Shown: one piece after another, positions 45,051 to 53,582 of the stretch
Position numbering within the stretch: the stretch's first letter is position 1
Layout of the letters: every line of letters starts with the position of its first letter
From: Mesorhizobium sp. Root102
GTDB taxonomy: Bacteria; Pseudomonadota; Alphaproteobacteria; Rhizobiales; Rhizobiaceae
Length of the DNA: 64,000 nt
Reading direction: 5' to 3'
NCBI RefSeq assembly: GCF_001425625.1
Contig: NZ_LMCP01000004.1
Location: 124,001-188,000 of the forward strand
Notes under the pieces: model-generated
What the model was told of the DNA's origin: nothing
Seen by the model: the letters and a program-made list of their open reading frames with translations, nothing else
Database searches by the model: none
Program-made: the position numbers and the translations under genes

Positions 45051-45602
45051 TGCCAATCCCGTCTCGGCCGACACAAAGCGCAGCCGCTCCTCGACCGGCG
45101 CCAAAGGCAGCGGGACAAGTTCATAACCCAGTTCCGTGTAGACGCCGATCAGCGCATGATAGGTGCGCTCGGCCTCCTCAAGCGTCTGCTTGCGCTCCTC
45201 ATCCTGCGCGAAGATTTCCGGCCAGGGCGGAGCGACGAAGACGCGCGGATTGTAGCGGAAGCGCTCGGCGGCGGAGCTGACATGCCGGGGCACCGGCAGG
45301 CCGCTCAGCCTGAGATAGCCAAGCGTGTCCGGCACGCCGCGGTCGAAAAAGACAGGGCGCCCGGTCTGTTCGCGCGCAGCCTGATACGAGCGCATCTCCC
45401 ACGACAGCATCAGTTCGGCAAGCAGCGCCCGATCGCGCCAGGGCAAAGCAGTCCCGCCTATGTCGGACTGGTCGCGGATAATGCCACGCCCGGCTTCGAG
45501 CGAGGTGGCAAAGCCTGCCCGGCGCAGGGCTTCGATCAAAGTGGTCTTGCCGGAGCCGGGACCGCCGGTCAGCACGAAGAATCGATCGGAATCGTTTTGC
45601 AT
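45048..45602 (-). CDS. P-loop NTPase (AAA_28 type)
   Basis: 184 residues with Walker A TGGPGSGKTTLIEALRRAGF at the N-terminus and acidic RPVFFDRGVPDTLGYL as the Walker B/lid region. The fold resembles small nucleoside-kinase-like ATPases of the AAA_28 group, whose substrate is unknown. The stop codon lies inside the shared terminator hairpin. Confidence 0.87.
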   Translation of the reverse strand: MQNDSDRFFVLTGGPGSGKTTLIEALRRAGFATSLEAGRGIIRDQSDIGGTALPWRDRALLAELMLSWEMRSYQAAREQTGRPVFFDRGVPDTLGYLRLSGLPVPRHVSSAAERFRYNPRVFVAPPWPEIFAQDEERKQTLEEAERTYHALIGVYTELGYELVPLPLAPVEERLRFVSAETGLA

Positions 45603-45717
45603 GTTTCGTCCCTAGAGAAGGGCACGCGGCGGGGCGCCTTCGCGGCCATCGGCCATCCGAAGGTCTGGCCAGCGGGAGTTGCCGTTGCGCGTGACGCATA
45701 TCGAAGGAGGGGAGAAG

Positions 45718-46040
45718 TGGAGGTTTCTGTTGCCAGGTACCTCCGAACCCCGCCTAGAAGTGCGAACCTCTAGGGCTTGATTTGAAGCTATCGCACCGCT
45801 TACGCGGCGAGACGTGCTTCCGCATAGTTGTCATTTGCAACTACAGGTTTAGCCCGATGACGGTGGTACCATGCCGGGCAAAAGTACGATCTTTACACCT
45901 TCGTCGATCCTATTTCGCCCCCAGCAAAAACCGCTCTGTCGCCGACAGCGGCTTTTGGTGGAGGCGCCGGGTACCGCCCCCGGGTCCGAACGGCTTATTT
46001 CATCGCCCATTTATCGCCATAGTCGGTCAAGCCGACAAAC
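45718..46040 (-). ncRNA. ssrA: tmRNA, circularly permuted two-piece alphaproteobacterial type
   Basis: Read on the minus strand, the acceptor piece comes first and ends CGCCTCC-ACCA (45966-45956). A spacer of about 33 nt follows, then the coding piece starting GGGGGCG (45922). These 7-mers pair with one G-U at the third pair, as in tmRNA acceptor stems. The coding piece has the typical GGATCGACGAAGGTGTAAAG and a tag reading frame at 45838-45800: ANDNYAEARLAA then TAA. A possible -10 box CTATAT lies at 46049-46044. The RNA rescues stalled ribosomes and tags products for ClpXP, with SspB encoded nearby. The outer ends are approximate. Confidence 0.93.
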
Positions 46041-46245
46041 CGAATATAGGGGGCCATCGCAAGAAATGAAAGGCCGCAATGGCACTTTGTCCCCGTGTCA
46101 AAACCGCATCTCCTAAGGGTTGACTTGGGCGCGGTCTCAACCGAAGCTTTGCCACGGTGAGGAGTTACCGACCTAGCGCACAAGTTGCAGCAGCGCGCCA
46201 CAGCCCTCATCGTTCGGATCCGTGGCGCCGACGAGGGGAATTTTG

Positions 46246-46557
46246 ATGGCCGACTATCTTGCAGACGTGAAGAAATACGACGCTGGCGCCAGTGCGGATG
46301 CGGTCGAAAAGATCGTAAAGCACCTGGGCATCGCGCTCAGGAACCGTGATTCCTCGCTGGTATCCTGCACCGACCCAAAGGAACTCGGTCGTGTCAGGGA
46401 CAACTGGGTCGCCAAGAAGCTCGGCATCGCCGATGCCGGCAAGGCCGACGCAGCCATCGAAAAGACCTGCAAGGCGATGGCGGCCGATAACACCAAGAGC
46501 CGGGTTACCTTCTACTACCTAGTTGCGAAGGACCTGGGCAAGCTCGGCTCCCTCTGA
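46246..46557 (+). CDS. DUF2853 family protein
   Basis: 103 residues. MADYLADVKKYDAGAS, VEKIVKHLGIALRNRDSSLV and PKELGRVRDNWVAKKLGI match the DUF2853 family, small helical cytoplasmic proteins of unknown function. The ATG at 46246 follows GAGGGGAATTTTG. The upstream open frame is not needed. Confidence 0.88.
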   Translation: MADYLADVKKYDAGASADAVEKIVKHLGIALRNRDSSLVSCTDPKELGRVRDNWVAKKLGIADAGKADAAIEKTCKAMAADNTKSRVTFYYLVAKDLGKLGSL

Positions 46558-46715
46558 CAAGCGCGCGTCAATTTGCAGGGCTGGCGCGGTCTAGGCGCCA
46601 GCCGGTGATGTTGTTGGGGACTGGCTGGCTTCGGGCAGGGCTCACGCTGCTTTGTGGTGTTCGATTGCCTGCCCGTCAGCTATGATGGCTGGACAACCGA
46701 ATCGAGCCGGAACCG

Positions 46716-47510
46716 ATGCGCCAGTATCTCGACCTCCTGCAGCATGTGCTGGACAACGGCGCTGATCGCGGCGACCGCACCGGCACGGGAACGCGCTCCG
46801 TCTTCGGCTACCAGATGCGTTTCGACCTGGCGCGCGGCTTTCCGGTCACCACCACCAAGAAGCTGCATCTCAAGTCGATCATCCATGAGCTTTTGTGGTT
46901 CCTGGCCGGCGACACCAACATCAAATACCTCACCGATAACGGCGTTTCGATCTGGGACGAATGGGCCGACGAGAACGGCGATCTCGGCCCGGTCTACGGC
47001 AAGCAGTGGCGTTCCTGGCCGGATGGCCATGGCGGCTCGATCGACCAGATCGCGAATCTTCTCAAGGAGATACGCAAAAATCCTCAATCGCGGCGGCTGA
47101 TCGTTTCGGCGTGGAATCCGGCCGAGGTGGAAGCGATGGCGCTGCCGCCCTGCCACTGCCTGTTCCAGTTCTACGTTTCGGAAGGGCGGCTTTCATGCCA
47201 ACTCTACCAGCGTTCGGCCGATATCTTCCTCGGCGTTCCGTTCAACATCGCTTCCTACGCACTGCTGACGCTGATGGTGGCGCAGGTCACCGGGCTGAAA
47301 CCGGGCGATTTTGTCCACACGCTTGGTGACGCGCATCTCTACTCGAACCATTTCGAGCAGGCGCGCGAGCAATTGCGGCGTACGCCGAGGGCGCTGCCGA
47401 CGATGTGGATCAATCCGGAGGTGAAGGACCTGTTCGCCTTTCGCTTCGAGGATTTCCGGCTGGAAAACTACATCGCCGATGCGTCGATCAAAGCGCCGAT
47501 CGCTGTCTAA
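46716..47510 (+). CDS. thyA: Thymidylate synthase
   Basis: 264 residues, the same length as E. coli ThyA. The catalytic loop [12 protein letters not shown] has the nucleophile Cys146. [14 protein letters not shown] near the N-terminus and [20 protein letters not shown] are diagnostic. It methylates dUMP to dTMP with methylene-tetrahydrofolate, giving dihydrofolate that the folA product (at 52.9 kb) recycles. A dispersed palindrome begins directly after its stop. Confidence 0.97.
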   Translation: MRQYLDLLQHVLDNGADRGDRTGTGTRSVFGYQMRFDLARGFPVTTTKKLHLKSIIHELLWFLAGDTNIKYLTDNGVSIWDEWADENGDLGPVYGKQWRSWPDGHGGSIDQIANLLKEIRKNPQSRRLIVSAWNPAEVEAMALPPCHCLFQFYVSEGRLSCQLYQRSADIFLGVPFNIASYALLTLMVAQVTGLKPGDFVHTLGDAHLYSNHFEQAREQLRRTPRALPTMWINPEVKDLFAFRFEDFRLENYIADASIKAPIAV

Positions 47511-47650
47511 GGCATGTTGATATTCAGGTGATGCCGACCTGCAAAGGGCAGTCTCCTGCGCTTCCGGTGCTCACGTACGAAATGTACGCTCCGCTCCGGT
47601 TCTCGGAACCCACCGTTTTCGACTCGGCCTGACCTGAATCTCAACACACC
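47511..47650. repeat. Dispersed palindromic element, copy B
   Basis: The outer 28 bp on each side are imperfect inverted repeats with about 22 matches (left GGCATGTTGATATTCAGGTG, right arm inverted GGTGTGTTGAGATTCAGGTC). The core GTGCTCACGTACGAAATGTA continuing CGCTCCGCTCCGGTTCTCG is almost identical to copy A. It starts right after thyA and ends at the truncated mop remnant. Confidence 0.8.
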
Positions 47651-47737
47651 TAGGCCCCAATAGCGGGTTTGCACGGTGGCTCCCTTGACGATCACGGTAG
47701 TCGTTCCCTTGGGGATGTTGCGGGCACTGATCTTCAT
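47651..47737 (-). pseudogene. Truncated molybdate-binding (Mop/molbindin) gene remnant
   Basis: On the minus strand, an ATG at 47737 with AGGGAACC upstream starts MKISARNIPKGTTTVIVKGA then TVQTR, closely matching the first about 25 residues of a molbindin (MKISARN..KG...VKGA). The frame then runs into the palindromic element and the rest of the domain is missing. Its place next to modABC supports the identification. It looks cut by arrival of the repeat or by a deletion ending there. Confidence 0.7.
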
Positions 47738-47826
47738 CGGGGTTCCCTTTCCAGGGTCTCTCTGCTGATCTTACCGGAACTATCGGTGTCGCATAGACGC
47801 TTTCGTAGGGCGTCGGGCCTTCCCTT

Positions 47827-47850
47827 GTTATATTCATCCGGATATATCGG
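47827..47850. promoter_or_regulatory. Candidate ModE box upstream of modA
   Basis: GTTATATTCATCCGGATATA continuing TCGG contains TTATAT and ATATAT half-sites in the style of ModE sites (TATA-rich arms with CG ends). It lies about 50 bp before the modA start, and a ModE-type gene ends the mod cluster. ModE with molybdate would repress uptake. Confidence 0.55.
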
Positions 47851-47897
47851 TTGGCAGGCTTCGAGCCGACCGGATTTCAAAGCAGGGAGAGTTTTCC

Positions 47898-48692
47898 ATG
47901 ACGGGCAAAGGTTTCGGGTTGAGGGCGATCGCCATGGGCGGTTTTGCTGCGACTTTGATGGCCGTCGTGCCGGCAGCACATGCGGAAGACAAAGTGGTGG
48001 TGTTTGCCGCGGCCAGCCTCAAGGACGCGCTCGACGCGGTGAACAAGGCCTGCGAGGCCGATGTCGGCGAGGCCGCGACCGTTTCCTACGCCGCAAGCTC
48101 GGCGCTGGCGAAGCAGATCGAGGGCGGGGCGCCGGCCGACATCTTCATCTCGGCCGACCTCGACTGGATGAAATATCTGTCCGACAAGAAGCTGATCAAT
48201 CCCGACACAGAAGTGAAGCTGCTCGGCAACGAGATCGTGCTGGTGGCGCCGAAGGACTCGACTGTTGAGACCAAGATCGAGAGGGGCTTCGACCTCGCCA
48301 AGCTGATCGGCGACGGCAAGCTCGCCATGGGCGATTTCAAGGCGGTGCCGGCCGGCAGATACGGCAAGGCCGCACTCGAATCGCTTGGTGTCTGGTCCTC
48401 GGTCGAAGGCAAGGTGGCGCAGGCCGAGAATGTGCGCGCCGCGCTGAAGCTGGTTTCGACGGGCGAAGCAGCCCTTGGCCTCGTGTACGCCACCGACGCG
48501 CATGCCGAAAAGGGCGTCAAGGTGGTCGGCACCTTCCCGGAGGATTCGCATCCGCCGATCATCTATCCGGTTGCCCAGACCGCCGATTCGAAGGACAAGG
48601 ATACGCCGGCTTTCCTGAAATGCCTGCAGTCGGCCGAGGCCGGCGCGCTGTTCAAGGATCAGGGTTTTACCGTGCTCGCGCCGAGCAACTGA
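47898..48692 (+). CDS. modA: Molybdate ABC transporter substrate-binding protein
   Basis: 264 residues with a signal peptide (AIAMGGFAATLMAVVPAAHA then EDK). The mature start VVVFAAASLKDALDAVNKAC, then YAASSALAKQIEGGAPADIF and AALGLVYATDAHAE, are characteristic of ModA, which binds molybdate or tungstate in the periplasm. It is the first gene of modABC. Confidence 0.95.
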   Translation: MTGKGFGLRAIAMGGFAATLMAVVPAAHAEDKVVVFAAASLKDALDAVNKACEADVGEAATVSYAASSALAKQIEGGAPADIFISADLDWMKYLSDKKLINPDTEVKLLGNEIVLVAPKDSTVETKIERGFDLAKLIGDGKLAMGDFKAVPAGRYGKAALESLGVWSSVEGKVAQAENVRAALKLVSTGEAALGLVYATDAHAEKGVKVVGTFPEDSHPPIIYPVAQTADSKDKDTPAFLKCLQSAEAGALFKDQGFTVLAPSN

Positions 48693-48716
48693 GTTCCAAG
48701 GGGCTTCATCTCGCAT

Positions 48717-49421
48717 ATGAACTGGCTGCTGGACCTCACTCCCGACGAATGGAATGCGGTCCGGCTGTCCATCAAGGTGGCGACGGTGGCGATGCTCGCC
48801 AGCCTGCCGCCGGGCATATTGATCGCGCTGCTGCTTGCGCGAGGGCAATTCTGGGGCAAGACGCTGCTCAATGGGCTGGTGCATCTGCCGCTGATCCTGC
48901 CACCCGTGGTGACCGGCTATTTGCTGCTGCTGACCTTTGGCCGGCGCGGCCCGGCCGGCGCCTTCCTGGCCGAGCATTTCGGTATTGTTTTCTCCTTCCG
49001 CTGGACGGGTGCGGCACTCGCTTGCGGCATCATGGGCTTTCCCCTGATGGTGCGGGCGATCAGGCTGTCGATCGAGGCGGTGGACCGCAAGATGGAAGCG
49101 GCGGCGGGAACGCTCGGCGCCAATCCACTCTGGGTGTTCGCCACCATCACGCTGCCGCTGATCCTGCCTGGGCTGATCGCCGGCGCCATCCTGGCCTTCG
49201 CCAAGGCGATGGGCGAGTTCGGCGCGACCATCACTTTCGTCTCCAACATTCCCAATGAGACGCAGACATTGCCGTCGGCGATCTACACCTTCACGCAGGT
49301 GCCGGGTGGCGATGAAGGCGCGCTTCGTCTGACGCTGATTTCCATCGTCATTTCGATGGCCGCACTGGTGGCTTCGGAAGTGCTGGCGCGGCGTGTCGGC
49401 CGGCGGATGGACATCGAATGA
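48717..49421 (+). CDS. modB: Molybdate ABC transporter permease
   Basis: 234 residues with five to six membrane helices. The EAA loop (AAGTLGANPLWVFATITLPL) and the ModB-type ending GEFGATITFVSNIPNETQTL are clear. It lies 24 bp after modA and overlaps modC by ATGA, so it is translationally coupled to modC. Confidence 0.95.
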   Translation: MNWLLDLTPDEWNAVRLSIKVATVAMLASLPPGILIALLLARGQFWGKTLLNGLVHLPLILPPVVTGYLLLLTFGRRGPAGAFLAEHFGIVFSFRWTGAALACGIMGFPLMVRAIRLSIEAVDRKMEAAAGTLGANPLWVFATITLPLILPGLIAGAILAFAKAMGEFGATITFVSNIPNETQTLPSAIYTFTQVPGGDEGALRLTLISIVISMAALVASEVLARRVGRRMDIE

Positions 49422-50530
49422 GCGTTCTCGTCGACATCAGCCACCGGCTGGGCGGTTTCGCCATCGACGCCCGCTTCGAGAGTGCCGGGCGGCTGACGGC
49501 GCTGTTCGGGCCGTCGGGGTCGGGCAAGACCACGCTGATCAACATGATCGCCGGGCTAATCCGGCCCGAAGAGGGACGCATCGAGGTCGACGGCCGCGTG
49601 CTGGTCGACACGGATGCCGGCATTTTCGTGCCGAAGCACAAGCGCCGTATCGGCATGGTGTTCCAGGATGCGCGTCTGTTTCCGCATATGAGCGTGGCCA
49701 GCAATCTGCGTTACGGCCTCTGGTTCACGCCGCCGGCGCAGCGCTATGCGGATATGGCTGCCGTCGTCGAGCTGCTCGGCATTGGCCCGCTGCTGGACCG
49801 GCGGCCGGCAAAGCTCTCGGGCGGCGAGAAGCAGCGCGTGGCGATCGGCCGGGCACTTCTGGCCAGCCCCAGACTGCTCCTCATGGACGAGCCGTTGGCC
49901 TCGCTCGACGAGGCGCGCAAGGCCGAAATCCTGCCCTATATCGAACGGCTGCGCGATGAGACGAAAATCCCGATCGTCTATGTCAGCCATTCCGTCGCCG
50001 AGGTGGCGCGGCTGGCCAGCGACGTGGTGATGCTGGCGCAAGGCAATATCATCGCCAGCGGACCGACCGAGGCCGTGATGCAAAGGCTCGACCTGTTGCC
50101 GGTGGAAGAGCGCGGCGAAGGCGGCGCTGTGCTGGACACCAGGGTGCTGCGTCATGACGAGACTTTCGGCATGACCGTGCTCGGCTCGGCGGCAGGCGAG
50201 ATCCGCGTGCCGCGGCTGGCGGTGAAGGCGGGGGCGCCGGTGCGCGTTCGCATCCGTGCCCGCGATGTGATGATCGCCACCGAACATCCGGCAGGCCTCA
50301 GCGCGCTCAACATCCTGCCGGGAACCATTACCGCGATAAGCCCCGGTGAGGGTCCGGCGGTCGAGGTCGGTATCGACTGCAACGGCGCAACCGTGCTTGC
50401 CCGCATCACCGAACAGTCGCGGCAGACGCTGAAGCTCCATCTTGGCGGCAGGGTTTTCGCGGTGGTCAAGACAGTGAGCTTCGACAGGGCCAACACCGGC
50501 GTCGGGCTGCCCGCCGAGGCGGATGGATGA
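49418..50530 (+). CDS. modC: Molybdate ABC transporter ATP-binding protein
   Basis: 370 residues. ATPase motifs are Walker A FGPSGSGKTTL, signature LSGGEKQRVAIGRALL, Walker B RLLLMDEPLASLD, and the switch VSHSVAEVARL. The C-terminal third is a TOBE/Mop domain (GGRVFAVVKTVSFD at its end) that can bind molybdate and sense the intracellular level. It completes the modABC transporter. Confidence 0.95.
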   Translation: MSVLVDISHRLGGFAIDARFESAGRLTALFGPSGSGKTTLINMIAGLIRPEEGRIEVDGRVLVDTDAGIFVPKHKRRIGMVFQDARLFPHMSVASNLRYGLWFTPPAQRYADMAAVVELLGIGPLLDRRPAKLSGGEKQRVAIGRALLASPRLLLMDEPLASLDEARKAEILPYIERLRDETKIPIVYVSHSVAEVARLASDVVMLAQGNIIASGPTEAVMQRLDLLPVEERGEGGAVLDTRVLRHDETFGMTVLGSAAGEIRVPRLAVKAGAPVRVRIRARDVMIATEHPAGLSALNILPGTITAISPGEGPAVEVGIDCNGATVLARITEQSRQTLKLHLGGRVFAVVKTVSFDRANTGVGLPAEADG

Positions 50531-50611
50531 TCACCGCTATGTCTTTTTGGAATAGCGGTTTCGCCAGGGAGCTTCTAGAATGGGATCGGGTGTGACCGCG
50601 GAGGAGCAAAA

Positions 50612-50953
50612 ATGCCGTCGCTGAGCTTGCGGATAAATCTCGACCCCAACGGACGCATCGGACCCGGCAAGGTCGAACTCCTGGAACAGATTGCCGCCTT
50701 CGGCTCGATCTCGGCCGCGGCGCGCGGCATGGAGATGTCCTACAAGCACGCCTGGGACCTGGTCGAGGACATGAACCGGGTGTTCGGCAAGCCGCTGGTG
50801 GCGGCGCAGACCGGTGGCCGCAAGGGCGGCGGTGCGCAACTGACGGCCGTGGGGCTGGCAGTGGTCAGCCGCTTCCGCGCCATCGAGCGTGCGGCGGCCG
50901 CCGCGGCAGCGACGCATATGGAGGCACTGCAGGCGGAGATTGATGCTGGATAG
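50612..50953 (+). CDS. ModE-type regulator, DNA-binding domain only
   Basis: 113 residues. The winged helix (ELLEQIAAFGSISAAARGME, MSYKHAWDLVEDMNRVFGKP, TGGRKGGGAQLTAVG) is the N-terminal domain of ModE. The C-terminal molybdate-binding TOBE domains are missing, as in many short alphaproteobacterial forms. It lies 81 bp downstream of modC and probably regulates the mod genes. How it would sense molybdate without a TOBE domain is unclear. Confidence 0.9.
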   Translation: MPSLSLRINLDPNGRIGPGKVELLEQIAAFGSISAAARGMEMSYKHAWDLVEDMNRVFGKPLVAAQTGGRKGGGAQLTAVGLAVVSRFRAIERAAAAAAATHMEALQAEIDAG

Positions 50954-50963
50954 GGAGTAGGGA

Positions 50964-51749
50964 CTAGTCGTCTTCTCCTGACTTGCGCAGCAGATAGGTG
51001 TCCATGATCCAGCCCTTTCTTTTGCGGGCTTCTTCCCTCGTCTTCTCAATTTCTTCGCCGACATCGCCTAGGCGGCCGGAGAGGGTGATTTCGTCCTTAG
51101 TGCCGAGATAAGCGCCCCAGTGGATGATCAGATCCTTGTCGGCCAGCGTGTTGAAGGCGCATTTGCCGTCCAGCAGGACGACCGCGCTGCCGGCATTGTC
51201 CGGCATGCCTTCCTCGGTCAGGCGGCGGCCGGTGGTGATGAGGACGGAATCGCCAATGCGATTCAGAGCCATCTTGTGGCTGGCGGCAAGTGCCTGGACA
51301 GCGGTGATGCCAGGTATCACCTCAAGCTCGAACGCGACATTGCCTCGCAAGCGCACGCGCTCGAGGATGCGCAACGCGCTATCATAGAGCGAAGGATCGC
51401 CCCAGATCAGGAAGGCACCGCAGCCATCCTCTGCAATCTCGTCGCGGATCAGGCTCTCGTAGATCGCGGCGATGGCTTCATGCCAATCATCGACGGTCGA
51501 GCGATAGGAGAGGTCCGGCCCATTTTCTACTGGCAGGTCGCGCACGGGCACGTCGAATTCGACACGGCGTGACTTCGGATTGGTGACGAAGCGGTCGCAG
51601 ATATGACGGCGCAGCTCGGCAAGGTCGTTCTTTTTCTCCCCCTTGTCGGGAATGAAAAGCACATCTGCCTGGTTCAGGCCTGATATGGCCTGAACGGTCA
51701 TATGGTCGGCATTGCCGGCGCCGATGCCGATGACGAGAAGCTTGCGCAT
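50964..51749 (-). CDS. cobF: Precorrin-6A synthase (deacetylating)
   Basis: 261 residues. The tetrapyrrole methylase fold starts MRKLLVIGIGAGNADHMTVQ, then AFLIWGDPSLYDSALRIL and EVIPGITAVQALAASHKMAL. This matches CobF of the aerobic cobalamin pathway, which methylates precorrin-5 at C1 with loss of acetate. Other cob genes are not in the window, so cobF is isolated here. The ATG at 51749 follows GGAGTTCG; the upstream extension is rejected. Confidence 0.93.
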   Translation of the reverse strand: MRKLLVIGIGAGNADHMTVQAISGLNQADVLFIPDKGEKKNDLAELRRHICDRFVTNPKSRRVEFDVPVRDLPVENGPDLSYRSTVDDWHEAIAAIYESLIRDEIAEDGCGAFLIWGDPSLYDSALRILERVRLRGNVAFELEVIPGITAVQALAASHKMALNRIGDSVLITTGRRLTEEGMPDNAGSAVVLLDGKCAFNTLADKDLIIHWGAYLGTKDEITLSGRLGDVGEEIEKTREEARKRKGWIMDTYLLRKSGEDD

Positions 51750-51893
51750 GGACGAACTCCTGCCCGATCGGAACCTGTTAGTCCAGACCGCGTGGTCCAG
51801 ACCCGTTTGGTGCGCCCGCGAATGCGGAAGGGCTTTGAAACGCGACATTGAAACGGCTAGGGTCGTCAGGGCATTCTAGCCGAGGGGGCTTCC

Positions 51894-52895
51894 ATGTTGC
51901 GATATGTTCTGACCGCCGTGCTGGCCCTGTCGGCCGCGCCCGCCCTTGCCAATGATTCGGTTGCCGAACTTGGCACCGGCGGCCTGATCCTGTCGCGCAG
52001 CGACGCCGTGGCGATGCAAAGCGAGGACCTCTTCATCTCGCCGGAAAAGGTGACGGTCGACTACGTCTTCCACAACAACACAGACAAGGACGTCGACGCC
52101 ATCGTAGCTTTCCCGATGCCCGATATCTCAGGCAATCCCGAAGAGATCCCGGCGATCCCTGAAAATCAGAGCGACAATTTTCTCGGTTTCGAGGTGACGA
52201 CCGATGGCGCGCCGGCAAAGCCGCAGCTCGAGCAGAAGGTTTTGGCGCTCGGCATCGACGTCAGCGCCGAGCTGAAGGCGCAGAATGTGCCATTCTATCC
52301 ATTCGGCGATGCGGCGCAGGCGGCCCTGGCGAAGCTGCCGCAGGCGGTTACCGATGATTGGGTCAATCGCGGCATCATCATCGAGGACAGCGGCAGCGAC
52401 GGCACCGAGACGAACAAGGTCTACACGCCGTTCTGGCAATTGCGTTCGACCTATTGGTGGCGTTCGACCTTTCCGGCCAACAAGGACGTCCACGTGTCCC
52501 ACCGCTACAAGCCGAGCGTCGGCGGCACGTCTTCGGTCAGCTTTTTCTACGACGACAAGTTCCAGGGGCAGTACGCCACCTACAAGACGCGCTACTGCAT
52601 GGACGACACATTCGAGAACGCGGTGCGCAAGGCGGCCAAGGATGGTCCAGACGGCTATCCGCAGTACAACGAAAGCCGCATCGCTTATATCCTGACCACT
52701 GGCGGCAACTGGGCGGCAGGCACGATCGGCAAGTTCAAGCTGACGGTCGACAAGGGCAATCCGAGAGCCCTGGTCTCGTTCTGCGGCGACAATGTCAAAA
52801 AGGTCGGGCCGACGACATTCGAGATGACGGCGGATGATTTCTATCCCGAGCACGACATCGACATCCTGATCCTCGATCCAACGGACGGCAACTGA
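51894..52895 (+). CDS. DUF4424 family secreted protein
   Basis: 333 residues with a signal peptide (MLRYVLTAVLALSAAPALA then NDS). The mature part opens with AELGTGGLILSRSDAVAMQS, contains VTVDYVFHNNTDKDVDAIVA and an aromatic WQLRSTYWWRSTFPANKD stretch, as in DUF4424 proteins. The function is unknown and the protein is periplasmic. Its stop overlaps the folA start by one base. Confidence 0.87.
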   Translation: MLRYVLTAVLALSAAPALANDSVAELGTGGLILSRSDAVAMQSEDLFISPEKVTVDYVFHNNTDKDVDAIVAFPMPDISGNPEEIPAIPENQSDNFLGFEVTTDGAPAKPQLEQKVLALGIDVSAELKAQNVPFYPFGDAAQAALAKLPQAVTDDWVNRGIIIEDSGSDGTETNKVYTPFWQLRSTYWWRSTFPANKDVHVSHRYKPSVGGTSSVSFFYDDKFQGQYATYKTRYCMDDTFENAVRKAAKDGPDGYPQYNESRIAYILTTGGNWAAGTIGKFKLTVDKGNPRALVSFCGDNVKKVGPTTFEMTADDFYPEHDIDILILDPTDGN

Positions 52896-53413
52896 TGCAC
52901 GTCGCAATCTACGTTGCCATTGCCGAGAACGGCGTGATCGGGCGAGACGGCGGGTTGCCCTGGCGGCTCTCCACCGACCTCAAGCGCTTCAAGGCCGATA
53001 CGATGGGCAAGCCCATCATCATGGGCCGCAAGACCTATGTGGGCATCGGCCGGCCGCTGCCGGGCAGGCTGAACATCGTCGTCACCCGCGACAAGGCCTG
53101 GCGCGCCGAGGGCGTCGAGGTGGCGCATTCGCTCGAAGCCGCGATCCAGCTGGCAACGGTGCGCGGGCGCTGCATGGTCGGTGTGGACGAGGTCTGCGTC
53201 ATCGGCGGCGGCGAAATCTATGCCCAGGCGCTGTTGCTGGCTGACCGGCTGCACGTCACCCATGTGCTGGCAGCGGTCGACGGCGATGCGCATTTCCCGC
53301 GGATCGATCCGGATTCCTGGCGCGTTGTCAGCTCGCAGGAGGTTCCAGCCGGGGAAAAGGACAGCCACGCGACGCGCTATTCGGTTTACGAGCGCGGCCG
53401 CGAGAGACATTGA
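52895..53413 (+). CDS. folA: Dihydrofolate reductase
   Basis: 172 residues. IAENGVIGRDGGLPWRLSTD (with the family LPW-L motif), GKPIIMGRKTYVGIGRPLPG and VIGGGEIYAQALLLADRLHV are diagnostic. It reduces dihydrofolate to tetrahydrofolate with NADPH, regenerating the cofactor spent by ThyA. It is separated from thyA by the mod, cobF and DUF4424 genes. Confidence 0.95.
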   Translation: MHVAIYVAIAENGVIGRDGGLPWRLSTDLKRFKADTMGKPIIMGRKTYVGIGRPLPGRLNIVVTRDKAWRAEGVEVAHSLEAAIQLATVRGRCMVGVDEVCVIGGGEIYAQALLLADRLHVTHVLAAVDGDAHFPRIDPDSWRVVSSQEVPAGEKDSHATRYSVYERGRERH

Positions 53414-53582
53414 ATGATAAATGGGGCATTGAAGGAAGACAAAGGGTCGCGACCGGACCAAATCGGACGAAGTCGACAACGCATCGCGTTGAAAGCGCCT
53501 CGTGGCGTCCCTATAGAAGAACGATACTGGATTTTGCGCCGTAATACCGGCGCTTGAGGGAATTCCAAGCGAAAGGACATTC

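Noticed and set aside
45782..46116. Small plus-strand open frames (for example 45782-46069 and 45871-46116)
   Set aside because: They lie over the tmRNA gene, which explains the sequence fully on the other strand.
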